Assembly (NCBI RefSeq): GCF_019711355.1
Contig: NZ_CP081297.1
Span: 930,001-994,000 of the forward strand
Direction of reading: 5' to 3'
DNA length: 64,000 bases
Source: Qipengyuania psychrotolerans
GTDB taxonomy: Bacteria; Pseudomonadota; Alphaproteobacteria; Sphingomonadales; Sphingomonadaceae
The position numbers and the translations under genes are program-made. This document shows positions 35,073 to 42,952 of this stretch, in pieces. The notes beneath the pieces were generated by a model that saw only the letters and a program-made list of their open reading frames with translations, had not been told where the DNA came from and did not search any database. Within the stretch, counting starts at the first letter, position 1. The number at the start of each line of letters is the position of its first letter.

Positions 35073-36434
35073 TCAGAAATCGACCTGAGCGCGCACACCG
35101 AATGCATCCACCGTATAATCGGTGTCGCCATCGGCCTTTGCGTAGACGGCATCGGTGTAGTCCATCTTGCCGTAATTCAGGCTGAAGAGAGTGTAATCGG
35201 TCGGCTTCCAGATCAGCGATGCGAGGTAACCGTTCTGTTTCCCGCCGATAATGCCGGCATCGTTGAGATCGAGGTAGTCATAGCGCAGGTTCAGCTGGAC
35301 CGACCCTGTGCCACCTTCGCCGACCGGATTTTCAGGCTTGGTACGGTCGAACTTGCCGCCCTTGTACCCGCGGGTGTCGCCCTTGGTCAGGAAGTAGCCT
35401 ACTTCGGCATAGCCACCGAAGAACGTGGGATTATCCCCCATCGTTGGAATATCGACGTTCTGCCAATAGCCTTCGGCCGCGGCGTGGAACGGGCCCGAAA
35501 TAACGGCGCCTTCAATACCAGCGCCAAATTCGCTTTCGGCATCGATATTGCCAGTGTTGACGAAGCGCTCGGAAGTGAAGTGAACAAGCGGGCGCTGGCG
35601 ATAGCGGACCGTCGCATCGTCTTCGCCAAGTTCGTTGAAGTGGATCGATCCGCCGAAGTGGAACTGTGTATTGCCAGACTTAGGCATCAAGACCAGCCGT
35701 CCGTCGAACCCGCGATTATTGGTGCCGGTGTCGTCGAAATTGTCCGTAAACACGCCTGCCTGGGCGATGGCGATACCCTTCTCGTAGCTAACCGATGCAC
35801 CGATGCGGCGCTCAAAGCCGAATGCATCAGTGAACGCTGCGCGCTCGATAAAGGTGGTGTGCAGGCTGCTGGTCAGTTCTTCCAGCGACTGAAAATTGTT
35901 GTGGTGGCCGATGGCGACTTCCAGATCGCCGTGACCGTAGGTCAGGATAGCGTCGGCGACCTCAACTTCATTGCCGGCGAAATCGATTTCGAACTTGTAT
36001 CCGAAACCGCCGCCGACATCACCCGAAGCACCGAGACGTGCGCGGCGGACTTCATTCTGGAACCCATCATCGCGGCCGATCGAATCCGGAACGCTGGTGA
36101 AACCGGCGTCATACATCAGACGTCCGCGCGGCTTGAAACTCCATCCATCCTTCTTTTCCAAGGCCGCCACCTGCGGTTCGGGAGCGGGTGCCGGAGTGGC
36201 GACAGCTTCCGCGGTGGCGGCGATCGTTGCGTCTTGCGCGACGTTGGCAGCCTTTTCCTGTGCCAGTTCGCCCTCGAGTTGGTCGATGCGCGCTGCCAAG
36301 GTCGCAAGCTGGGCGCGCATTTCGGCCAAATCCTGCTGCGCAGCAGTGGGTGAGGCGTCTTGCGCAAAAACGGGGGTGGCAAATGTGCAGCTCATTGCGG
36401 CAGCAAGGACGGAAAGGCGGATAGAGGAGTTCAT
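35073..36434 (-). CDS. Phosphate-selective porin (OprP/OprO family)
   Basis: Outer-membrane channel expected to admit phosphate or polyphosphate during starvation. The 453-residue precursor has a Sec signal peptide (residues 1-25, ending FAQ) and a short coiled coil (about residues 33-62, DLAEMRAQLATLAARIDQLEGEL shape, typical of trimerising porins). An Ala/Pro linker follows, then a beta-barrel rich in alternating aromatic strands ending in phenylalanine (RAQVDF), the outer-membrane assembly signal. Strand sequences such as RLMYDAGFTS and FEIDFAGNEVEVADAILTYG are typical of the O/P family. It lies between phoR and pstS and is preceded by a four-unit Pho-box array. Confidence 0.9.
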   Translation of the reverse strand: MNSSIRLSVLAAAMSCTFATPVFAQDASPTAAQQDLAEMRAQLATLAARIDQLEGELAQEKAANVAQDATIAATAEAVATPAPAPEPQVAALEKKDGWSFKPRGRLMYDAGFTSVPDSIGRDDGFQNEVRRARLGASGDVGGGFGYKFEIDFAGNEVEVADAILTYGHGDLEVAIGHHNNFQSLEELTSSLHTTFIERAAFTDAFGFERRIGASVSYEKGIAIAQAGVFTDNFDDTGTNNRGFDGRLVLMPKSGNTQFHFGGSIHFNELGEDDATVRYRQRPLVHFTSERFVNTGNIDAESEFGAGIEGAVISGPFHAAAEGYWQNVDIPTMGDNPTFFGGYAEVGYFLTKGDTRGYKGGKFDRTKPENPVGEGGTGSVQLNLRYDYLDLNDAGIIGGKQNGYLASLIWKPTDYTLFSLNYGKMDYTDAVYAKADGDTDYTVDAFGVRAQVDF

Positions 36435-36464
36435 GTCGAAGAATCCGGATTTGGTTACGTTCTG

Positions 36465-36504
36465 ATGACGCCTCTATGACCACGTCATTACGCTTTTGTG
36501 ACAG
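36465..36504 (-). promoter_or_regulatory. Tandem Pho boxes upstream of the porin gene
   Basis: Four heptamers repeat every 11 bp: ATGACGC (36465-36471), ATGACCA (36476-36482), ATTACGC (36487-36493) and GTGACAG (36498-36504). Read on the minus strand they resemble CTGTCAT half-sites separated by 4 nt, i.e. two complete Pho boxes in tandem, ending about 31 bp upstream of the porin ATG. Confidence 0.75.
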
Positions 36505-36585
36505 CCCGTGCGGCGGCCACCAATGCCTGTGGAAACGCTGTGGAGAAGCTGTGAATCGCGGGTGGTGACGAACTCGCGCCGGCGG

Positions 36586-37758
36586 TTAGTCGGCTAGCGG
36601 AAGCGAGACCTTGACCCGCGTTCCTTCGCCCAACGTGCTGTCGATCGATAGTTTGCCGCGGTGGCGTTCGACGATGTGTTTTACGATTGCGAGGCCAAGT
36701 CCTGTGCCGCCGGATGCGCGGCTGCGGCCGGGATCTGTCCTGTAGAAGCGGCGGGTGAGGTGGGGTAGGTGCTCCGGCGCGATCCCGTCGCCGCGGTCGG
36801 TCACGCTCAGCACGACGCGGGAATCGCCCTGCGGTGCCAGTCTGACGGTGACGCTGCTATTCGCCGCGCCGTACTTCATCGCATTATCGACGAGATTACG
36901 AACCAGTTGCTCCAACTGCCTTTCGTCTCCCTGGACAGCGAAGTCACCGTGGGATTCGAAATCGAGCCTGTTCGAGCGCTCGCTCCCGGCTCCGTCCTGA
37001 GCGGCTCGTTTGACTAGCGCTGTAAGGTCTACCACTTCGGACGGCAGTTCATGTCGTTCCGCTTCGATCCGCGACAGTGACATCAAGTCACTGACTAAAT
37101 CTTGGAGCCGTTTTGCCTCGCGCTGGATCGTGCCGAGAAATTTGTCGGCTGTCTTGGGATCAATGTCGGCCCCGTCTTCGCGGAGCGTTTCGACATACCC
37201 AAGGATTGACGCCAGCGGCGTGCGCAATTCGTGACTGGCGTTGGCAACGAAATCGGTATGGGCGCGGCTGATATCCGCCTCGGCGGTCTTGTTGACCAGT
37301 TCGATGACCGAAAGATCGCCGTTGAGTCGCTTGTGGTTTATTCGCCATATGTCGCGGCGTCTGGAAAGGCCGCGGATCACGGCAGCGCCGTCCTCGTTGC
37401 TATCGAGCAGCTTCACCGCTTCGGGCTGGCGCAGCGCCATTCTTACGTCTTGACCAAGTATGTGCGTACCCAGCAATCGGCGTGCAGCGATATTGGCGAT
37501 GATTACCCGCCCGCCTTCGGTGAGCAAAACTGGCGTTTCGGAATGCTCGAAGAGATCGCCCATCGATTCGCGCGAGATAGAGCCATTGGACTGCTTCTCG
37601 ACCGGCGGCGGCGGCGTGCCGCCCACCAGCCAAAGCGATCCTGCCCACACCAGCAGCATCACCGCAACGACGAGGAAATCGACGCCAAGGACGAGAAGTC
37701 CAACAGCGGTCGCAAGAGCCAACGAGAAAGCCGACCATGGAAAGGAGCGGGCGCTCAT
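36586..37758 (-). CDS. phoR: Phosphate regulon sensor histidine kinase PhoR
   Basis: Inner-membrane kinase for PhoB. Two close hydrophobic segments span residues about 9-47 with no large periplasmic domain, as usual for PhoR. A PAS-like region follows (SETPVLLTEGGRVIIANIAARRLLG). HisKA has NASHELRTPLASILGYVETL, with the phospho-acceptor histidine near residue 176. The ATPase domain shows LVDNAMKYG, DRGDGIAPEHLPHLTRRFYR and GGTGLGLAIVKHIVERH. Length 390 residues. It is the first gene of the phosphate cluster in transcription order and ends about 150 bp before the porin start. Confidence 0.95.
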   Translation of the reverse strand: MSARSFPWSAFSLALATAVGLLVLGVDFLVVAVMLLVWAGSLWLVGGTPPPPVEKQSNGSISRESMGDLFEHSETPVLLTEGGRVIIANIAARRLLGTHILGQDVRMALRQPEAVKLLDSNEDGAAVIRGLSRRRDIWRINHKRLNGDLSVIELVNKTAEADISRAHTDFVANASHELRTPLASILGYVETLREDGADIDPKTADKFLGTIQREAKRLQDLVSDLMSLSRIEAERHELPSEVVDLTALVKRAAQDGAGSERSNRLDFESHGDFAVQGDERQLEQLVRNLVDNAMKYGAANSSVTVRLAPQGDSRVVLSVTDRGDGIAPEHLPHLTRRFYRTDPGRSRASGGTGLGLAIVKHIVERHRGKLSIDSTLGEGTRVKVSLPLAD

Positions 37759-37823
37759 GAAGCCGCGCTTAGCGAGCGATTTCGGGCAGCGCCAGCGGCA
37801 ATGTGCCGGAAGATGGGGAGAGG

Positions 37824-37898
37824 TGGTGACCCCTACGGGAATCGAACCCGTGTTTCAGCCGTGAAAGGGCCGCGTCCTAACCGCTAGACGAAGGGGCC
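37824..37898 (-). tRNA. tRNA-Glu (anticodon TTC), copy 1
   Basis: Reading the minus strand from 37898 gives a complete 75-nt cloverleaf: acceptor GGCCCCT pairing with AGGGGTC, D-arm with AGCGGTTAGGAC, anticodon loop CTTTCAC with anticodon TTC, T-arm GGGTTCGATTCCC, discriminator A and encoded CCA. No variable-arm extension. It is identical to the copy 42 bp away. Confidence 0.97.
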
Positions 37899-37940
37899 TT
37901 GCCTGCTGCAGCAAAGCCACAGACGCAAAAACGCCACCGA

Positions 37941-38015
37941 TGGTGACCCCTACGGGAATCGAACCCGTGTTTCAGCCGTGAAAGGGCCGCGTCCTAACCG
38001 CTAGACGAAGGGGCC
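37941..38015 (-). tRNA. tRNA-Glu (anticodon TTC), copy 2
   Basis: Same 75-nt sequence as the neighbouring copy, including anticodon TTC and encoded CCA. In transcription order this is the upstream copy of a tandem pair, and the 42-bp spacer is not conserved between copies. Likely one transcript processed into two tRNAs. Confidence 0.97.
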
Positions 38016-38100
38016 ATACCCGTTACCGGGTCGGTGGCGTGGCGGCGCACATATGCGGGGGCGCTCGGGGCGTCAACCCTTCAAATGCCCGGACCGGCTG

Positions 38101-39888
38101 TCAGTCCGCAAAAGCGGCATCTTCAAGGTGGAGTTCAGCTTGCCGTCGGCTGCCCCAGTCATCGATCTTCGCGCGGCCTGCGAGCCACAGACGCCGCCCT
38201 CGGGATCCATGAAGCAGCGCTTGACCCATATCACTTTCCGCCGCGCGGAACGCGATGCCTTTGAAACTGCGGCCGTCATCGCCGCTGGCGATCAGGCGGA
38301 CGTGATCGGTCCCGACGATGTCGCATTTTACCAGCCGCACCGGGCCAACCGCTATCCGCGGTCCAGGCCAGCCAACGCCGTAAGGTCCGCCGCCATCGAG
38401 CGATTCGACCAGTTCGGGGGTCAGGCCGCCCGGGGCTACTGCGATATCGAGGAGCATTTCGCGGTTGCCGCTTGCCCGTGAAACCGCTCCTTCCAGATGC
38501 GCGTCAAGCCATTCGGCAAAGGTGTCCAGCTTGTCACTTGCAACCGTAAGGCCCGCTGCCATGGCATGCCCGCCGCCTTTGACCAGCAACCCTTCCTCGC
38601 TCGCCCGGATGATTGCCGCGCCAAGATCGACTCCGGGTATCGAACGGCCCGAACCTTTTCCTTCTCCGGTCTGCTCGTCGATCGCGATAACCACAGAAGG
38701 TTTGCCGGTCTTTTCCTTGATGCGTCCGGCAACGATGCCGATCACGCCTGGATGCCAGCCGTTTGCCGCCAACACGTGAACCGCCCGGTTGTGCTGCGCG
38801 CCGAGTTGCTCCTCCGCAGCCTGCTGGACCTCCGCCTCTATCGCGCGGCGTTCCTCGTTGAGCGCCGACAACTGATCGGCAATCGCGGCAGCTTCCTCTG
38901 CATCCTCGGTCGTCAGCAAGCGAACACCAAGTGTGGATTCGCCCACACGCCCCCCTGCATTGATGCGGGGACCCAGTGCGAAGCCGAGATCTGAACAGGC
39001 AGGTGCCCGCTTCAACCGGCTGGCGTCGATCAAGGCGGACATTCCGATATTCGCGCGTTTGCCCATGACCTTCAGGCCTTGCGCAACGAAAGCTCGGTTG
39101 AGGCCATGCAAAGCCGCGACATCGGCGACAGTTCCAAGGGCCACCAGGTCGAGCAGCGCAAGAAGATCAGGCTCCTTCCGGTCGTCAAAATGGCCTTGCG
39201 CACGCAGGGTGCGGACCAAGGCAATTGCCAGCAGGAAGGCGACGCCGACGGCGGCCAGGTGGCCATGTGCCGCAGCCAGATCATTTTCGTCGAGGCGGTT
39301 CGGATTGACGAGAGCGGCAGTGCGGGGAAGATCCGCAGCACACTTGTGGTGATCCACCACGATGACATCGATCCCGGCATCTCTGGCCATGCCGAGCGCC
39401 TCGTGTGCCATGGCGCCGCAATCGACTGTAACGATAAGGCTCGAACCGGTTTGCCCCAGTTTGACCAATGCCTCGCCAGACGGCCCGTAACCCTCCAGCA
39501 GGCGATCAGGGATGTAATAGTCAGCGTCCACACCAAGATCACGTAGCAAACGGATCAGGAGCGCCGAACTTGTCGCGCCGTCGACGTCGTAATCGCCGTA
39601 AACCGTGATCTTTTCCTGTCCGAGCACGGCCTGTGCAATTCGTTCTGCGGCCACGTCCATGTCGTTGAACTCGGATGGATCGGGAAGAAAGTCGCGCAGG
39701 GTTGGCGAGAGATGCCTGTTCAAGTCATCCTGATCGACACCCCGCGCCAGCAGTATCTGGCGAACGATATCCTCGCCATTTCCGAAGTTACCCTGACCAA
39801 GGTCCATGTTGCCGCCCCGCCATCGCCATGCGCGCCCTGTCAGAGATTGAGAGACACCGAACACATGGGGGAGGGCAGAAGTGGCCAT
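38101..39888 (-). CDS. recJ: Single-stranded-DNA-specific exonuclease RecJ
   Basis: 5'-3' exonuclease acting on single-stranded DNA in recombination and mismatch repair. The DHH phosphoesterase motifs are in order: VYGDYDVDGATSSALL (motif I, DYD-x-D), VDCGAMAHEAL, VVDHHKCAADLP (the DHH itself), then LGTVADVAALHG. The DHHA1 domain has VKGGGHAMAAGLTV, and an OB region follows. Length 595 residues fits alphaproteobacterial RecJ. The N-terminal segment VFGVSQSLTGRAWRWRGG is what I expect for sphingomonad RecJ and fixes the start. The start codon overlaps a small divergent ORF by 8 bp. Confidence 0.96.
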   Translation of the reverse strand: MATSALPHVFGVSQSLTGRAWRWRGGNMDLGQGNFGNGEDIVRQILLARGVDQDDLNRHLSPTLRDFLPDPSEFNDMDVAAERIAQAVLGQEKITVYGDYDVDGATSSALLIRLLRDLGVDADYYIPDRLLEGYGPSGEALVKLGQTGSSLIVTVDCGAMAHEALGMARDAGIDVIVVDHHKCAADLPRTAALVNPNRLDENDLAAAHGHLAAVGVAFLLAIALVRTLRAQGHFDDRKEPDLLALLDLVALGTVADVAALHGLNRAFVAQGLKVMGKRANIGMSALIDASRLKRAPACSDLGFALGPRINAGGRVGESTLGVRLLTTEDAEEAAAIADQLSALNEERRAIEAEVQQAAEEQLGAQHNRAVHVLAANGWHPGVIGIVAGRIKEKTGKPSVVIAIDEQTGEGKGSGRSIPGVDLGAAIIRASEEGLLVKGGGHAMAAGLTVASDKLDTFAEWLDAHLEGAVSRASGNREMLLDIAVAPGGLTPELVESLDGGGPYGVGWPGPRIAVGPVRLVKCDIVGTDHVRLIASGDDGRSFKGIAFRAAESDMGQALLHGSRGRRLWLAGRAKIDDWGSRRQAELHLEDAAFAD

Positions 39889-39976
39889 TACCCTTCTTAC
39901 TGTGACGGCAGGACTGGCGGCAAGCGCCGCGGCATTGACAATCTACAGCGGTAAGCGATGTTCTAAGGTGTCATGA
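39881..39976 (+). CDS. Candidate 31-residue membrane microprotein coupled to the flavodoxin-like gene
   Basis: A GTG at 39881 with a strong ribosome site (gggagg about 6 nt upstream) opens a frame of 31 codons. The product is one hydrophobic helix (ITLLTVTAGLAASAAALTIY) followed by a basic tail (SGKRCSKVS). Its TGA overlaps the ATG of the next gene as ATGA, the usual sign of translational coupling. The first 8 bp overlap the recJ start. It may be a true small membrane protein or merely a leader that sets translation of the flavodoxin-like gene. Confidence 0.4.
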   Translation: MAITLLTVTAGLAASAAALTIYSGKRCSKVS

Positions 39977-40458
39977 CGCCTCCATCCCTCCTCATAGCCT
40001 GGCATAGCCGTACCGGTGCCAGCGAAGCGCTTGCCCGCGCCGCGAAGGATGGCGCCGGTGAGGCCGGCAACCTTCTTTGGGCGGGAGATGTAGAGCCGGA
40101 GCATTTGCTGGAGGCGCAGGGATACCTCTTCGTGTGTCCGGAAAACCTGGCCACCATGAGTGGGCTGATGAAAGAGATGTTCGACCGGTGTTATTATCCG
40201 GTGTTGGGCCGTATCGAAGGTCGCCCATTTGCAACCTTGATTGCAGCGGGTTCCGATGGCGAAGGCGCCCAGCGACAAATCGATCGCATTGCCAAGGGGT
40301 GGCGGCTGAAGCGCATCGCTGAACCTGTAATCGTGAAGACATACGCACAAACCCCTGAGGAGATTATGGCTCACAAGTCTCTCGGCAAAGCCGATATCGA
40401 GCAGGCTTTCCAGCTGGGGCAAGGGTTTGCAGAAGGGTTGACCGAAGGAATCTTCTGA
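39973..40458 (+). CDS. Flavodoxin-like/NADPH-dependent FMN reductase family protein
   Basis: A 161-residue single-domain protein with the flavodoxin fold. The phosphate-binding loop AWHSRTGASEALARA at residues 9-23 corresponds to the S/T-x-T-G-x-T FMN loop. The middle strand ends in FVCPENLATMSGLMKEMFDRC, a flavin isoalloxazine loop typical of WrbA/NADPH-FMN reductases, and AAGSDGEGAQRQI forms the third loop. Likely a flavin-dependent oxidoreductase or electron carrier. Translationally coupled to the tiny upstream ORF and divergent from recJ. Confidence 0.8.
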   Translation: MTPPSLLIAWHSRTGASEALARAAKDGAGEAGNLLWAGDVEPEHLLEAQGYLFVCPENLATMSGLMKEMFDRCYYPVLGRIEGRPFATLIAAGSDGEGAQRQIDRIAKGWRLKRIAEPVIVKTYAQTPEEIMAHKSLGKADIEQAFQLGQGFAEGLTEGIF

Positions 40459-40475
40459 ACTGAACTAGGTCGTTA

Positions 40476-41372
40476 ATGGATGTAAAATCCTCGCAAGCCC
40501 TCGACGGATTTCAGTATTGCGCTAAGGGTCTGAGACTGAAGGGCGATTGGGGACGGGTTCGGAAAATGCGGCGGGGAAAGGCAGTGCCTATTGGGCCATC
40601 GCATAGCGCCGATGGCCTGTTTTTCCTGTTCGACAAAGGTGCTCGCCCGGGTCGCGCCGCCTTGATCGATGCGCTTGGCGCAAATCCCGGAATTTCAATC
40701 AGTCACGATCCTTTCCGGGACGATGTTCCGCACGTGCAATCCTCCAGTGCCGCGAATGCAAATCGCTCGGGTGACTGGCTCGAGGTCTTGCATTGGGGAA
40801 TGACGTTCGACTGCCTCGGACTTGCTCCGGGACCTGCAGTCGCCGTGCCTGATGTGGTCCAACGGTTCAACTTGCCGGCCGATCTCGAGACAGGGTCGCT
40901 GGATGCAGTGGCGCTGGTTCCGGGACCGCATCTCGCAGATGCCGCGAACAGTTTGCCTGTGGTCCGATCCATGCTCGATATCGCCGCCACGCTTACTGAT
41001 ACGTTGGATGCAGTACAGGCCATCTGCTGGTCTCCTGCCAAGTCTGCCATCGCCCCGAGTTTCTTCAGCGGTGCGGTGCGAAACTGGATTGATGGCGGAC
41101 CATTCCCCGCTCTTGGATTGACCGGCCTGAGCATGAGCGAGGCGGGCACATTGGAAACAACCGGCCTGAACTGGTTTATCGGGCAAGAGCTGGTTCTGGA
41201 TTACGCTTTGTCTGAAGATCGCGTCGCCGCCACGCGCCTGATTGTGCGATTGGTGCACGAATTGGTGGCGAACGGTCCGGTCAGGGATATCGCTGAACTC
41301 CAAATCGACCGCGATCACAAAGTTATCCTTCAACCAATGCCGGGTGGGCGCATCGAGGTTACGCTGATGTAA
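40476..41372 (+). CDS. Conserved-looking hypothetical protein of 298 residues
   Basis: A soluble protein with no signal peptide or helices of membrane type and no motif I can name. Two parts are visible. A short basic N-terminus (RLKGDWGRVRKMRRGKAVPIGPSHS) comes first. A longer mixed alpha/beta region follows, with a stretch (LDAVQAICWSPAKSAIAPSFFSGAVRNWIDGGPFPALGL) that recalls, without proof, the DUF4261 group. It starts 17 nt after the flavodoxin-like gene and is followed 3 nt later by the AHH-nuclease gene, so the three may be co-transcribed. Confidence 0.65.
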   Translation: MDVKSSQALDGFQYCAKGLRLKGDWGRVRKMRRGKAVPIGPSHSADGLFFLFDKGARPGRAALIDALGANPGISISHDPFRDDVPHVQSSSAANANRSGDWLEVLHWGMTFDCLGLAPGPAVAVPDVVQRFNLPADLETGSLDAVALVPGPHLADAANSLPVVRSMLDIAATLTDTLDAVQAICWSPAKSAIAPSFFSGAVRNWIDGGPFPALGLTGLSMSEAGTLETTGLNWFIGQELVLDYALSEDRVAATRLIVRLVHELVANGPVRDIAELQIDRDHKVILQPMPGGRIEVTLM

Positions 41373-41375
41373 TCC

Positions 41376-41906
41376 GTGACACTACCGGGTCGCAAATCAG
41401 GTGCTGGTCTCAGGGCCAGCCTGCCGTTTCGTTCGGTCAATCGCCGCGGGTTTCCGGGGCACGATCCCTTTCTGCAACGCCATCACATATTGCCGCGCCA
41501 GCTGCTGAATGCCGATTGCTTCGGTTCCATGTTTGCAGTGCTGGGGCGTGAGCGGATCGGGTTTGATGATTTCCGCATCAATGGTCTGCTCCTGCCTTCC
41601 AGCGAACCAGCCGCCAAGCGGACATTGCTTCCGCTTCACCGCGGCCCGCACCGGGACTATAATGCGATGGTGATAGACCGGGTCGGATCGGTTGAAGCGC
41701 AATGGTCAAAGGCACGCCTTGCGGATGCGGACATAGCTGCAAGTGAGGCTTTGTTGCGACTTGGGCTGCTTCAAAAAGCCTTGCGCCGCCGCCTGCTGGA
41801 TGAGGGGCGGCCAATCAGGCTCAATCGCAGGGATCCTGTTGGCGCAGATCTCGACTTTTCCGACCTCGACGCAATGGCCGAGATTTTATGGCGTTCTGCC
41901 GCCTAA
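41376..41906 (+). CDS. AHH-type HNH/endonuclease VII superfamily nuclease
   Basis: A 176-residue protein whose N-terminal half reads DPFLQRHHILPRQLLN, the (A/R)HH-x(2)-P core of AHH nucleases, followed about 50 residues later by LPLHRGPHRDYN, giving the second histidine set. These match the beta-beta-alpha-metal finger of the HNH/ENDO VII superfamily. The C-terminal half is helical and basic. AHH domains often occur as the toxin tips of polymorphic toxins. Here the domain stands alone, without a secretion domain and with no obvious immunity gene next to it. The start is a GTG 3 nt after the previous stop. Confidence 0.75.
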   Translation: MTLPGRKSGAGLRASLPFRSVNRRGFPGHDPFLQRHHILPRQLLNADCFGSMFAVLGRERIGFDDFRINGLLLPSSEPAAKRTLLPLHRGPHRDYNAMVIDRVGSVEAQWSKARLADADIAASEALLRLGLLQKALRRRLLDEGRPIRLNRRDPVGADLDFSDLDAMAEILWRSAA

Positions 41907-42871
41907 GCTATACGCTGAGCCAGTTCTTCCTTCGCGGTGATATATTCACGCTCTAGACGCGCGACCATGTCCTCGACAGGCGCAACCTCGCGGACTGTCC
42001 CGATGCCTTGGCCCGATCCCCAGATATCTTTCCAGGCCTTGGCCTTGGTATTGCCGCCGCTGCCGAAATTCATCTTGCTCGGGTCGCTTTGCGGCAGGTT
42101 TTCAGGGTCGAGGCCCGCGTTCTCGATACTAGAGCGGAGATAGTTGCCGTGCACGCCGGTGAACAGGTTGGAATAGACGATGCCGTCTGAGCTGCCTTCC
42201 ACGATGCCTTGCTTGTAGCCATCGACTGCATTGGCTTCTTCAGTCGCGATCCACGGTGAACCGATATACGCGAAATCTGCACCGAGCGCCTGCGCGGCAA
42301 GGATTGAACGACCGTGAGCGATCGAGCCTGAAAGTGCGATGAGCCCGTCAAACCATTCTCGGATTTCCTGCATCAATGCGAACGGGCTGAGCGTTCCGGC
42401 ATGGCCGCCAGCCCCGGCCGCGACGGGAATGAGGCCGTCGGCGCCCTTTTCGATCGCCTTGCGGGCGAAGCGGTTGTTGATCACATCGTGCATCGTGATG
42501 CCGCCCCATCCGCGGACGGCATTGAAGATTTCCTCGCGCGCACCGAGCGAAGTAATGACGAGCGGAACCTGCCACTTGGCGCAGGTTTCCATGTCCGCCT
42601 CGATCCGGTCATTCGAGCGGTGAACGATCTGGTTGACCGAAAAGGGCGCTGCGGGACGATCCGGATTATCGCGATTATGCGCCGCAAGTTCTTCGGTGAT
42701 GCGGTGAAGCCATTCGTCCAGCTCGCTCTGTGGTCGAGCATTGAGTGCCGGAAAACTGCCGATAATTCCTGCCTTGCACTGCGCAATGACCAGTTCGGGA
42801 CCTGAAACGATGAACAGGGGCGATCCGATGACCGGAATGCGAAGCTTGTCGAAGGGTGCGGGCAGGCTCAT
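41903..42871 (-). CDS. Nitronate monooxygenase / NAD(P)H-dependent flavin oxidoreductase (2-nitropropane dioxygenase family)
   Basis: FMN-dependent TIM-barrel enzyme, 322 residues. Family features include GSPLFIVSGPELVIAQCKAGIIGSFPALNARP at the N-terminus (quoted in part), VTSLGAREE, HDVINNRFARKAIEKGADGLIPVAAGAGGHAG (the GAGGHAG phosphate/active-site loop) and ALGADFAYIGSPWIATEEAN. These belong to the nitronate monooxygenase-like group, whose members oxidise alkyl nitronates or act as enoyl reductases. Substrate is uncertain. It lies 81 bp after the amidohydrolase gene on the same strand. Confidence 0.9.
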   Translation of the reverse strand: MSLPAPFDKLRIPVIGSPLFIVSGPELVIAQCKAGIIGSFPALNARPQSELDEWLHRITEELAAHNRDNPDRPAAPFSVNQIVHRSNDRIEADMETCAKWQVPLVITSLGAREEIFNAVRGWGGITMHDVINNRFARKAIEKGADGLIPVAAGAGGHAGTLSPFALMQEIREWFDGLIALSGSIAHGRSILAAQALGADFAYIGSPWIATEEANAVDGYKQGIVEGSSDGIVYSNLFTGVHGNYLRSSIENAGLDPENLPQSDPSKMNFGSGGNTKAKAWKDIWGSGQGIGTVREVAPVEDMVARLEREYITAKEELAQRIA

Positions 42872-42952
42872 GCGGGTAGGCTCCTCTCACGAATTGTGAG
42901 GGAACGCCTATGGTGCAGCGTCGTCCTTGTCGAGGGTGACGTTACGTAAAGG

